Positions 8,704-16,194 of a stretch of DNA of 64,000 nucleotides are shown here, piece by piece. The translations under genes were made by a program, and so were the position numbers. The stretch covers positions 62,001 through 126,000 of the forward strand of contig NZ_JAUSTI010000015.1 of NCBI RefSeq assembly GCF_030812775.1, in the 5' to 3' direction. This DNA comes from Paenibacillus tundrae (GTDB lineage Bacteria; Bacillota; Bacilli; Paenibacillales; Paenibacillaceae). The first letter of the stretch is position 1. Each line of letters starts with the position of its first letter. The notes beneath the pieces are model-generated. The model did not search any database, was not told the origin of the DNA, and worked only from the letters and a program-made list of their open reading frames with translations.

Positions 8704-8741
8704 ATTATAATTTATACTTTATCATCTAGGAGATGAACAAA

Positions 8742-9791
8742 ATGAAAGCACTACGTTGGCATGGTGTCAAAGATTTACGTCTCGAAAAAATTGAGGAACC
8801 TCGTCCTAACCAAGGACAGGTAAAAATAAAAGTAGAATGGTGCGGAATTTGTGGTAGTGATCTGCACGAATATACGGCTGGGCCTATTTTTATACCTGCT
8901 CAAGCACCGCATCCGCTAACAGGGGAACAAGCTCCTATCGTTATGGGGCATGAGTTCTCAGGACAAGTTGTTGAAGTGGGTGAAGGAGTAACCCGTTTCC
9001 AAGCTGGAGATCGGGTAGTGGTTGAACCCATCTATGCATGTGGTCATTGTGAAGCATGTAAACAAGGTAGATATAACCTTTGCGATCAAATGGGCTTCTT
9101 GGGTCTTGCGGGTGGGGGTGGAGGGTTCTCCGAATATGTGACTGCGGCCGAGAACATGGTCCATTCCATTCCAGATGCGATTTCCTATGAGCAAGGGGCT
9201 TTAGTAGAACCTTCCGCTGTTGCTCTGCACGCGGTTCGTCAGAGTAAACTAAAAGTTGGGGATACTGCCGCTGTGTTCGGCGCAGGTCCGATTGGGCTAT
9301 TGGTGATTGAAGCTCTCAAAGCATCGGGTGCCTCCGATATATATGTAGTGGAGTTATCAGCTGAACGCAAGGCAAAAGCTGAAGAACTTGGTGCGATTGT
9401 GATCGATCCTACCGAGTATGATGTGGTGACCGAGATTCATTCACGCACAGCAGGCGGAGTCCACGTAGCGTACGAAGTAACGGGAGTTCCGAAGGTACTT
9501 CAACAAGCTATGGACACGACTCGAATTGGTGGGGAATTGATGATTGTTAGCATTTTTGAACAGGAAGCACCGATTCAGCCTAACTCTATCGTAATGAAAG
9601 AACGCACAGTGAACGGGATTATTGGCTACCGTGATGTATTCCCAGCGGTGATCAGTCTGATGGAGAAGGGCTTCTTCCCAGCAGATAAACTGGTTACGAA
9701 GCGAATTTCACTTGATGAAGTCGTCGATCATGGTTTTGAAGCATTATTAAAGGAGAAGAATCAGGTGAAAATTCTAGTCAAGGCCGAATAA
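8742..9791 (+). CDS. bdhA: Zinc-dependent (R,R)-2,3-butanediol dehydrogenase (349 aa)
   Basis: BdhA interconverts acetoin and 2,3-butanediol with NAD(H) in overflow metabolism. The sequence shows the catalytic-zinc cysteine in GICGSDLHEY, the GHE(F/Y) histidine-glutamate pair, four structural-zinc cysteines in CGHCEACKQGRYNLC, and the Rossmann motif GAGPIGLL about residue 177. The segment GPIFIPAQAPHPLTGEQAPI is characteristic of butanediol dehydrogenases. ATG 8742 is preferred because AGGAG (8728-8732) is 9 bases upstream; the ATG at 8733 is too close. It is divergent from a LacI-type regulator whose operator overlaps the start point. A terminator follows at 9882. Confidence 0.88.
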   Translation: MKALRWHGVKDLRLEKIEEPRPNQGQVKIKVEWCGICGSDLHEYTAGPIFIPAQAPHPLTGEQAPIVMGHEFSGQVVEVGEGVTRFQAGDRVVVEPIYACGHCEACKQGRYNLCDQMGFLGLAGGGGGFSEYVTAAENMVHSIPDAISYEQGALVEPSAVALHAVRQSKLKVGDTAAVFGAGPIGLLVIEALKASGASDIYVVELSAERKAKAEELGAIVIDPTEYDVVTEIHSRTAGGVHVAYEVTGVPKVLQQAMDTTRIGGELMIVSIFEQEAPIQPNSIVMKERTVNGIIGYRDVFPAVISLMEKGFFPADKLVTKRISLDEVVDHGFEALLKEKNQVKILVKAE

Positions 9792-9881
9792 TATAGAAGA
9801 AGAGTGCTCTTAGCCTTCATCCTAGGTAGCTTCTAATAAGTACAATTTCAGTTTCTGCTCAATGCACCAGATAAACGGCGT

Positions 9882-9918
9882 ATAGACAACCCATCAGAAT
9901 GTGGTTGTCTATTTTTTT
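9882..9918 (+). terminator. Terminator after bdhA
   Basis: A 10-bp stem (ATAGACAACC with GGTTGTCTAT) is followed by seven Ts. Confidence 0.88.
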
Positions 9919-9973
9919 GCACAAAACGGGCGAAATTTGTTGCGTAGGTGTATACTGCTACATAAAATACAAA

Positions 9974-9988
9974 GATACAATTTGTATC
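9974..9988. promoter_or_regulatory. 15-bp palindrome upstream of the beta-propeller gene
   Basis: GATACAA-T-TTGTATC is a perfect inverted repeat with a one-base centre, about 40 bases before the start codon of the next gene. It is a candidate operator; no linked regulator is obvious. Confidence 0.4.
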
Positions 9989-10029
9989 GTCGCAAATGAA
10001 GATATTTAAATATGAAGGAGGAAGAGGAT

Positions 10030-11349
10030 ATGCAGAGTGGAACGAAGTGGACGGCTCTTATTCTGTCTGTTGTAGCAGGTGTAGGTGGAATGATTATCGG
10101 CAACGCTAAATTGAAAAATAATAGTCCCACAAGTGTACAACCAAGAGGTGAACGTGCCGTTACCAATGCAATAAGCAGAACGACAGATGTTGTAATGTCT
10201 ACTGATGTAACCGCTGTGGTTGAGCCCCTAGGTAAACCTTTCAAGAAAGCACCGTATGCTAATAATGTCTGGGATCTGCAGCTCTATAGGGGAAAGATTT
10301 ACATGGGACATGGGAACAGCAGCAACGAAGGGGTAGCCCCTAACGCTGGTCCAATCCCTATCATCTATTATGATACGATAAGTTCTACCTTCCAGACGCA
10401 GACGGTGAGCAGCAGTAATCCGGGAATTCTGCCTACGACGAAGATGTTCGTAGATGAAGAGCAGATAGATATATACAAAGTGCTTGATGGTAAGTTATTT
10501 ATCCCAGGTAATGATTCGGATGGAGAGAGCTGGGGGTTAGGTAACTTCTATCGGTTGGACGGCGAGATCTGGACGAAATATCGTAATTTACCGCTTGGCG
10601 TACATGTGTATGACCTAGCCTCATATCGAGGTAAGTTGTTTGCTGCCTTGGGCACAGAAGATAAACCGACGGTTCTCATTTCACATGACCAAGGAGAGAG
10701 CTGGCAGCACTACGGAACAATTAATACGTATGGGTATAGAGCGTATACGTTGTTCCAAATCGGTGGCAAGTTATATGCATCAGGCATGATGTATCCGGCG
10801 AACAATATTTGGGGAGATAGAACCTATATTCTAGAGATTAATACAAATCTTCAAAAGAGAGATGTTGTTATCTATGGAAGTAGAATGTTGCCTGGTCTAA
10901 CGTATCAACTTGGAACAACTCCTTACAATCGAATAGGGAAGAATGTAAACTTCGATAACAAATTGTTGTATATCGCAGGTCAGGTCTTCAATGATGGACA
11001 ATTGACGCCAAGATCATTAAATGTTATGACAGCGATTAATCAAGCACGACGTGTTATTTTGCCGGATACTGCTGCACTGCCAACTGACGTACTCGCGCGT
11101 GAGGGCAAGGCGTATGTGCTGACGTATACTAGACAAAATTTGAACTATATTAATCGTGTATATGAGACGACGGATCTAGTGACGTGGACTGAAATTCTTT
11201 CTTTTGAACAGGATACGTATGCGAGGTCGTTTGAGGAGAGTGAAGGAGACTTTTACTTTGGCCTCGGAACTGATCCAGACGTACTTTCTGCTTCTTCAGG
11301 TAAATTGCTTCGAGTGAGACGCGACAATATCGCTATCAATTCTAATTAA
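10030..11349 (+). CDS. Membrane-anchored or secreted beta-propeller (sialidase/BNR-like) protein (439 aa)
   Basis: An N-terminal hydrophobic helix (residues about 7-24, TALILSVVAGVGGMIIG) is followed by a serine/threonine-rich linker and a long beta-rich body. The body repeats short units such as LYRGKIYMGHG, DGKLFIPG, YRGKLFAALG and GGKLYASG, and contains an Asp-box-like turn (SHDQGESWQHYG), the signature of six-bladed sialidase or BNR propellers. No catalytic set is visible, so a binding role at the cell surface is as likely as hydrolysis. ATG 10030 is chosen because AAGGAGGAAGAGG lies just before it; the ATG at 10012 precedes that ribosome site. Confidence 0.65.
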   Translation: MQSGTKWTALILSVVAGVGGMIIGNAKLKNNSPTSVQPRGERAVTNAISRTTDVVMSTDVTAVVEPLGKPFKKAPYANNVWDLQLYRGKIYMGHGNSSNEGVAPNAGPIPIIYYDTISSTFQTQTVSSSNPGILPTTKMFVDEEQIDIYKVLDGKLFIPGNDSDGESWGLGNFYRLDGEIWTKYRNLPLGVHVYDLASYRGKLFAALGTEDKPTVLISHDQGESWQHYGTINTYGYRAYTLFQIGGKLYASGMMYPANNIWGDRTYILEINTNLQKRDVVIYGSRMLPGLTYQLGTTPYNRIGKNVNFDNKLLYIAGQVFNDGQLTPRSLNVMTAINQARRVILPDTAALPTDVLAREGKAYVLTYTRQNLNYINRVYETTDLVTWTEILSFEQDTYARSFEESEGDFYFGLGTDPDVLSASSGKLLRVRRDNIAINSN

Positions 11350-11433
11350 ATCATTAAAAGGGATATTATGGATTATATAATATGCTTCATCCACATTATT
11401 GGTTACGGAAGAACAGCCGATAATCCAAACAGC

Positions 11434-11499
11434 GAGCAGATATATTACAGCAGATCTACGTAAGATGGACACATTGCTGTGAAGTCTGCTCTATTTTTT
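11434..11499 (+). terminator. Terminator after beta-propeller gene
   Basis: A two-part stem, GAGCAGA with TCTGCTC and inside it ACAGCA with TGCTGT, is followed by TATTTTTT. Confidence 0.6.
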
Positions 11500-11502
11500 A
11501 TT

Positions 11503-11770
11503 CCAAAAAAATAGCAATCAACAAGCATAAAAGCATAAACGAAAGACCAAGAACCAAGAAGAATACTAATAAAAACCCCAATAAACACCAATGATCACGA
11601 GTGAAAAATAATAAAATCCGACAAACAAACAAACAAACAAAACAAACCCCAAAAAGAGGATTTATAACCTCCTATAATAATAATTTCAACATATGAAAAA
11701 TTCACAATAGAAAATCATATTCTCCCCGCACCTACTTTCCTGCTTAATCTTCCTTCGCACACGCGCATTG
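11503..11770. other. A/C-rich, strand-asymmetric non-coding stretch
   Basis: The + strand is dominated by A and C with very little G or T up to about 11650, and includes a (CAAA)n microsatellite at about 11625-11647. No frame on either strand looks coding. Between about 11700 and 11760 it turns pyrimidine-rich. The composition differs from all other gaps in the window. Confidence 0.6.
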
Positions 11771-11895
11771 AAAAAATACAAAATAGTACCATACCTCATC
11801 TGGTATGCCAAGCTTTTTTTTGTGGTAATTCGTTCTTGGACAACCTATTTAAATCGTTGGCACGATTTCTGTCCACGGTATTTTGAAAATGGTAC

Positions 11896-11910
11896 ACCTT
11901 ATGATAAGGT
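11896..11910. promoter_or_regulatory. 15-bp palindrome before the GH3 lipoprotein gene
   Basis: ACCTTAT-G-ATAAGGT is a perfect inverted repeat 55 bases upstream of the start codon. It could be an operator or a small hairpin in the leader. A second weak repeat, AAATCG-ttggca-CGATTT, lies about 45 bases before it. Confidence 0.35.
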
Positions 11911-11964
11911 TATGCCTGAAAAGCAATGCAGTACATACTACTTATCTAGGGAGGATGAACATCC

Positions 11965-13350
11965 TTGAATCACAGTAAATCACACTCCAACACCATACTC
12001 ACACATCTAGCCAAACGATATATGTTATTGCTAATCATCAGCTTATGTGTGCTATTAACCGCTTGCGGACAAACGAATACATCGGCTACCTCACCAGAAT
12101 CGAATTCAGGAACTAGCGATAACGCATCACCTTCGCCTGAACCAAATAACAATCCGAATAATGGAGAGGGAAATGGAGCGGGCTCGGACACAGACGAGGA
12201 AACACAGACTGAATCTGATCAAGTGACTCCATCGCAGGAGGAACAAGACCCGGTGAAAGAACAGCTTAGCCAACTGTCATTAGAAGAGAAGATTGGGCAG
12301 ATGATTCTCGCTGGAGTACAGGGTACGGAGCTTGATGATCAAGGCAAGAAAATGATCTCCGATCAAAAGGTAGGCGGCATTATCTTCTATGCCAATAACG
12401 TTACCACTCTTGATGCTACAGCTAAGTTTATACAATCCATTAAGCATGCCAATCGTTCCAATCCAGTACCAATCTTCATGAGTGTGGATCAAGAGGGTGG
12501 CAAAGTGAGCCGTATGCCCGATTCTGTGGAGTCCATTCCTTCGAATCGTACAGTTGGAGACACCAATCAGGCCAAGCTGGCAGAAACGATGGGTCAATTA
12601 TTAGCGAGACAAGTAAAACTCGTTGGCTTTAATCTTGATTTTGCTCCAGTGCTTGATGTGAACAGTAATCCGAAGAACCCGGTTATCGGTGATCGTAGCT
12701 TCGGTAGTTCTGCAGATCTTGTCGCTAAGATGGGTGTGGCGGAGATGAAGGGGCTGCGCAGTGAAGTCGTCATTCCCGTCGTGAAACATTTTCCTGGTCA
12801 TGGGGATACGTCCGTAGATTCTCATCTGGATCTGCCGGTGGTGAACAAAACGTTGAAACAACTTGCAGAGCTTGAATGGATTCCATTCCAAGCGGCCGTG
12901 AAAGAACAAGCAGAAGCCGTTATGGTAGCACATATTCTGTTCCCTAAACTTGATCCAGATCATCCAGCTTCCTTGTCAGATGTCATCATCGGTGAACACT
13001 TGCGAGGCAAATTCGGCTATGATGGAGTAGTAATCACAGACGATCTCAGCATGGGTGCAATTGCCAAGAATTATAAGCTGAACGAAGCTGCAATAACGAC
13101 GGTACAGGCAGGAAGCGATATATTACTTGTAGCTCATAGTTATGAGAGTGCGAAAACGATCTTTGATACACTTTTGAATGCAGTACGAAATGGTAAAATT
13201 TCAGAGTCCCGAATTGATGAGAGTGTATATCGGATTCTATCACTGAAGCAACACTATAAACTTTCGGATGAACAGCAAGCTTCTGGCAACCTGAAGCAAT
13301 TGAATACGGATATCAAGGATTGGCGCAATGAGATTCATGTGCAGAAGTGA
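11965..13350 (+). CDS. Lipoprotein beta-N-acetylhexosaminidase, glycoside hydrolase family 3 (NagZ-type, 461 aa)
   Basis: GH3 N-acetylglucosaminidases of this type release GlcNAc from peptidoglycan fragments. The N-terminus is a lipoprotein signal (KRYMLLLIISLCVLLTAC, lipobox LTAC, cysteine about residue 34), followed by a Ser/Asn/Pro/Glu-rich linker to about residue 90. The catalytic domain has the family signature KHFPGHGDTSVDSHLDLP, which includes the His-Asp general acid/base dyad, and the nucleophile loop VITDDLSMGAI. The TTG at 11965 follows GGGAGG with a 10-base gap. Both the lipid anchor and linker place it on the outer face of the membrane, in keeping with cell-wall recycling in Bacillota. 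Confidence 0.88.
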   Translation: MNHSKSHSNTILTHLAKRYMLLLIISLCVLLTACGQTNTSATSPESNSGTSDNASPSPEPNNNPNNGEGNGAGSDTDEETQTESDQVTPSQEEQDPVKEQLSQLSLEEKIGQMILAGVQGTELDDQGKKMISDQKVGGIIFYANNVTTLDATAKFIQSIKHANRSNPVPIFMSVDQEGGKVSRMPDSVESIPSNRTVGDTNQAKLAETMGQLLARQVKLVGFNLDFAPVLDVNSNPKNPVIGDRSFGSSADLVAKMGVAEMKGLRSEVVIPVVKHFPGHGDTSVDSHLDLPVVNKTLKQLAELEWIPFQAAVKEQAEAVMVAHILFPKLDPDHPASLSDVIIGEHLRGKFGYDGVVITDDLSMGAIAKNYKLNEAAITTVQAGSDILLVAHSYESAKTIFDTLLNAVRNGKISESRIDESVYRILSLKQHYKLSDEQQASGNLKQLNTDIKDWRNEIHVQK

Positions 13351-13366
13351 AGCTAAGCATTAGATA

Positions 13367-13409
13367 AGGAAAGGGCAGTGATCGCAATAAACCCTTTCCT
13401 ATTTATATT
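13367..13409 (+). terminator. Terminator after GH3 gene
   Basis: A perfect stem, AGGAAAGGG with CCCTTTCCT, is followed by an A/T-rich tract ending TATTTT. Confidence 0.65.
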
Positions 13410-13438
13410 TTGATTTCTGGTTAGAGGTGATGCGCAAT

Positions 13439-14143
13439 ATGTATACGGTATTAATTATTGAAGATGATCCCAAGATCGCTGGTCTGCTGAAATCTCATAT
13501 TGAGCGATATGGAGATAGAGCAGTCATTGTTGAGGATTTTGAACTGGTTCTACAGCAGTTTGAGCTGCTCCAACCTCATGTTGTCCTAATGGATATTAAC
13601 TTACCGAGTTATGACGGATACTACTGGTGTCGACAGATACGTTCACTCTCGACTTGTCCAATCCTGTTCATCTCTGCGCGGAGTGGCAAGATGGATCAAG
13701 TGATGGCACTAGAGAATGGTGCTGACGATTATATTACGAAGCCTTTCGAGCATGAGATTGTAATGGCTAAGATTCGAAGCCAGCTTCGACGAGTGTATGG
13801 GGATTATGCTACTCGCCATGAGGAACGTAAAGTGGAGTTGCATGGTTTAACGATTTTCTTGGAGAGTATGGAAATGCAGTTGGGTGAACAGAAGGTACAA
13901 TTGACGAAAAAGGAGACGATATTGCTCGAAACGTTATTGCGTCGTAGTCCGAAATTAGTCAGTCGAGAGACAATATTAGAAAAGTTATGGGACGACTCCT
14001 TCGTAGATGATAACACGCTTAGCGTCAATGTCACTCGTGTGCGCAAGCGTTTGAATGAGATCGGTATTACAGACGCCTTGGAAACGGTGCGTGGATCAGG
14101 TTATCGGCTGAATAGTAATTGGAAAGACATCGCACGCACATGA
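13439..14143 (+). CDS. BceR-like response regulator, OmpR family (234 aa)
   Basis: The receiver domain has the acidic pair in LIIEDDPKIAG, the phospho-acceptor aspartate in VVLMDINLPSYDG and the lysine in DDYITKPFEHE. The C-terminal half is a winged helix (KKETILLETLLRR...VNVTRVRKRL...VRGSGYRL). Spacing from AGAGG favours ATG 13439 over the GTG at 13427. The gene overlaps the kinase gene by ATGA, and an ABC transporter of the BceAB type follows, so this is a peptide-antibiotic sensing and resistance module. It should activate the promoter in front of the ABC genes at about 15250-15300. Confidence 0.87.
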   Translation: MYTVLIIEDDPKIAGLLKSHIERYGDRAVIVEDFELVLQQFELLQPHVVLMDINLPSYDGYYWCRQIRSLSTCPILFISARSGKMDQVMALENGADDYITKPFEHEIVMAKIRSQLRRVYGDYATRHEERKVELHGLTIFLESMEMQLGEQKVQLTKKETILLETLLRRSPKLVSRETILEKLWDDSFVDDNTLSVNVTRVRKRLNEIGITDALETVRGSGYRLNSNWKDIART

Positions 14144-15123
14144 AATTATTCATTAAAGAACATATTGCGTTAACCTGTTGGGTAGTTGGGATGTTATTCA
14201 CTGTAGTGGCGGTATTCTGGTACGATGGTTATGATCACGGGTTAACCGCAACCTATGCTGTTTTTCTAGGTCTCATTGTGTATATCAGTTATTTAACGTA
14301 TCGTTATATGTCTCATCGTGCATTTTACACTCGGCTGTCTCAGCCAATGGATTCGTTAAAAGAGTTCGTTCCGCTTACTGCATCGGTGCCTTTGTCAGCC
14401 GCATTGGCCAAATTGCTAGATTCGCAATATAGTCATTATCATACGGATTTGCACCGAATGGAGAAGCGTAAGCAGGAATACGTGACGTTCATGAACCAAT
14501 GGATTCATCAGATGAAAACTCCGCTGTCTGTCATCGAATTAACAATTCAGGATCATGAGGATGATGATCCGCGTCTCAGAAGTATTCGGGAGGAAGCGGA
14601 TCAGATGAGACGCAGTCTGGAGAATGTTCTATATGTTGCTCGTCTAGAAACATTTGAACAGGATTTTACGGTAGAACCTGTATCACTTAAAGCGGCGGGA
14701 GAAGCTGCGATTCACGAGTTAAAGCGCTTCTTTATTCGCAATCATGTCTATCCCGAAATGCAGATGGATCCATCTATTGTGGTACAATCCGATGCCAAAT
14801 GGATAAGGTTCGTTCTCGTTCAGCTATTGTCCAATGCCATTCAGTATTCCACGGGCAATGGGCAGAAGATATATGTACGAGCTTACGAGCTTGAAAGTTC
14901 AATTATGCTTGAAGTACAAGATCATGGGGTGGGCATTCCCACATCGGATCTTAAACGGGTGTTCCAGCCTTTCTTTACAGGAGAGAATGGCCGACATTTC
15001 AAAGAATCCACGGGAATGGGGCTATATATCGTAAAAGAAGTGTTGACCCAGATGAATCATCAGATTGAATTGCAGTCCGTTCAAGGAGAAGGCACAACCG
15101 TGAAGATTAGATTTAATACATGA
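14140..15123 (+). CDS. BceS-like intramembrane-sensing histidine kinase (327 aa)
   Basis: Two membrane helices (about residues 10-28 and 35-53) with almost no extracellular loop are typical of BceS kinases, which sense through their partner transporter rather than directly. The phospho-acceptor region is WIHQMKTPLSVIEL, with the QMKTPLS variant characteristic of this family, and the ATPase has LLSNAIQYS, DHGVGIP and GMGLYIVKEV. The start ATG 14140 overlaps the response regulator stop. A terminator follows at 15184, separating it from the ABC genes. Confidence 0.87.
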   Translation: MKLFIKEHIALTCWVVGMLFTVVAVFWYDGYDHGLTATYAVFLGLIVYISYLTYRYMSHRAFYTRLSQPMDSLKEFVPLTASVPLSAALAKLLDSQYSHYHTDLHRMEKRKQEYVTFMNQWIHQMKTPLSVIELTIQDHEDDDPRLRSIREEADQMRRSLENVLYVARLETFEQDFTVEPVSLKAAGEAAIHELKRFFIRNHVYPEMQMDPSIVVQSDAKWIRFVLVQLLSNAIQYSTGNGQKIYVRAYELESSIMLEVQDHGVGIPTSDLKRVFQPFFTGENGRHFKESTGMGLYIVKEVLTQMNHQIELQSVQGEGTTVKIRFNT

Positions 15124-15183
15124 AGCTATGGAATTTCATATACTGAAGTTCATATCAGAACTAAAAACTATGTGTGAAATGAG

Positions 15184-15231
15184 AAGACGTCCGAAACTCT
15201 ATGAGAGGAAACGGCGTCTTTCTGTTTTATT
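15184..15231 (+). terminator. Terminator after BceS-like gene
   Basis: AAGACG with CGTCTT forms the base of a hairpin with a long loop, followed by a T-rich tract. Confidence 0.65.
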
Positions 15232-15256
15232 TTCTGAATGAGACGATATTGAGCCG

Positions 15257-15291
15257 TAACCTTACATTATTGTCATGTAGATGAAAGGTTA
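15257..15291. promoter_or_regulatory. Inverted repeat upstream of the BceAB-like genes (candidate BceR site)
   Basis: TAACCTT at 15257-15263 and AAGGTTA at 15285-15291 are perfect inverted arms, with an inner ACAT...ATGT pair between them. The position, about 135-165 bases before the ATPase gene, suits an activator site for the adjacent response regulator. Confidence 0.5.
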
Positions 15292-15423
15292 AGCCATAGG
15301 AGAAAAACAGCGATTCAGATAGACTGAATGTATAAGTTGAAAGAAAGAGCTATGGAATGGAATGAACATTCAACATGCTTAATCCAACGTAATGAGATAC
15401 AGGTTAAGAGGAGTGATTATCTG

Positions 15424-16194
15424 ATGGAAATATGTTCAGTGCAACAGATTAGCAAAATTTATAAAGGAATTGTCTCACATGAAGCATTATCAGGTATCGA
15501 TTTAAGTATTCAAGAAGGCGAGTTTGTAGGTATCATGGGGCCATCGGGTAGTGGGAAAACAACGCTGCTGAACATGATCTCCACGATTGATCATCCAACA
15601 TCAGGGGAGCTTCGGATCGCAGGGCAGAACCCGTTCCAACTAGGGCACGACGAGCTCGCATTGTTCAGGCGTAGACAGTTGGGATTTGTTTTTCAATCCT
15701 TCAATTTGTTGAACACCCTGACCGTGAAGGAGAATATTGTATTGCCACTCACGCTGGATGGCGTTGCGCTTCATGAGATGAATGAAAGAGTGGAGCGACT
15801 TGCAGAGAAGCTGGGAATCACAGCAATTCTGGATAAGCGCACATATGAAATTTCTGGTGGTCAAGCACAGCGGACAGCAATTGCGCGAGCACTTATCCAT
15901 GCACCCAAGCTGATTCTGGCTGATGAGCCGACAGGGAATCTAGATTCTAAGGCTGCCCGTGACGTCATGGAAATGTTAGAACAGCGCAATCGGGAGGATC
16001 AAGCGACAATGTTACTGGTTACTCATGATGCTGTGGCGGCGAGTTACTGCAGTCGGGTTGTATTTATTAAAGATGGCAAGTTGTACAACGAAATACATTA
16101 CGGCGATAATCGAGCGGCTTTTTACCAAAAGATTATTAATGTTTTATCCCTAATGGGAGGGTCAGGACATGAATTTTCGCCAGTTCGCTATTAA
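15424..16194 (+). CDS. BceA-like ABC transporter ATP-binding protein (256 aa)
   Basis: This is the ATPase of a peptide-antibiotic detoxification and sensing transporter. Motifs are Walker A GPSGSGKTT about residue 40, Q-loop FVFQSFNLL, signature ISGGQ (in the YEISGGQAQR form) and Walker B LILADEPTGNLDS. I start at ATG 15424 because AAGAGGAG lies about 10 bases before it; the frame extends 32 codons upstream without support. It overlaps the permease gene by 26 bases. With the RR/HK pair upstream it forms the standard four-gene Bce set. Confidence 0.87.
   Translation: MEICSVQQISKIYKGIVSHEALSGIDLSIQEGEFVGIMGPSGSGKTTLLNMISTIDHPTSGELRIAGQNPFQLGHDELALFRRRQLGFVFQSFNLLNTLTVKENIVLPLTLDGVALHEMNERVERLAEKLGITAILDKRTYEISGGQAQRTAIARALIHAPKLILADEPTGNLDSKAARDVMEMLEQRNREDQATMLLVTHDAVAASYCSRVVFIKDGKLYNEIHYGDNRAAFYQKIINVLSLMGGSGHEFSPVRY

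Noticed and set aside
11788..11821. Terminator from CATACC-loop-GGTATG followed by eight Ts
   Set aside because: Six unpaired bases separate the stem from the T run, and there is no gene ending nearby.
11768..11968. 66-codon frame before the GH3 lipoprotein gene, overlapping its start
   Set aside because: It starts with TTG, has no ribosome site, begins in the odd A/C-rich spacer and crosses a palindrome; the amino-acid pattern is not protein-like.
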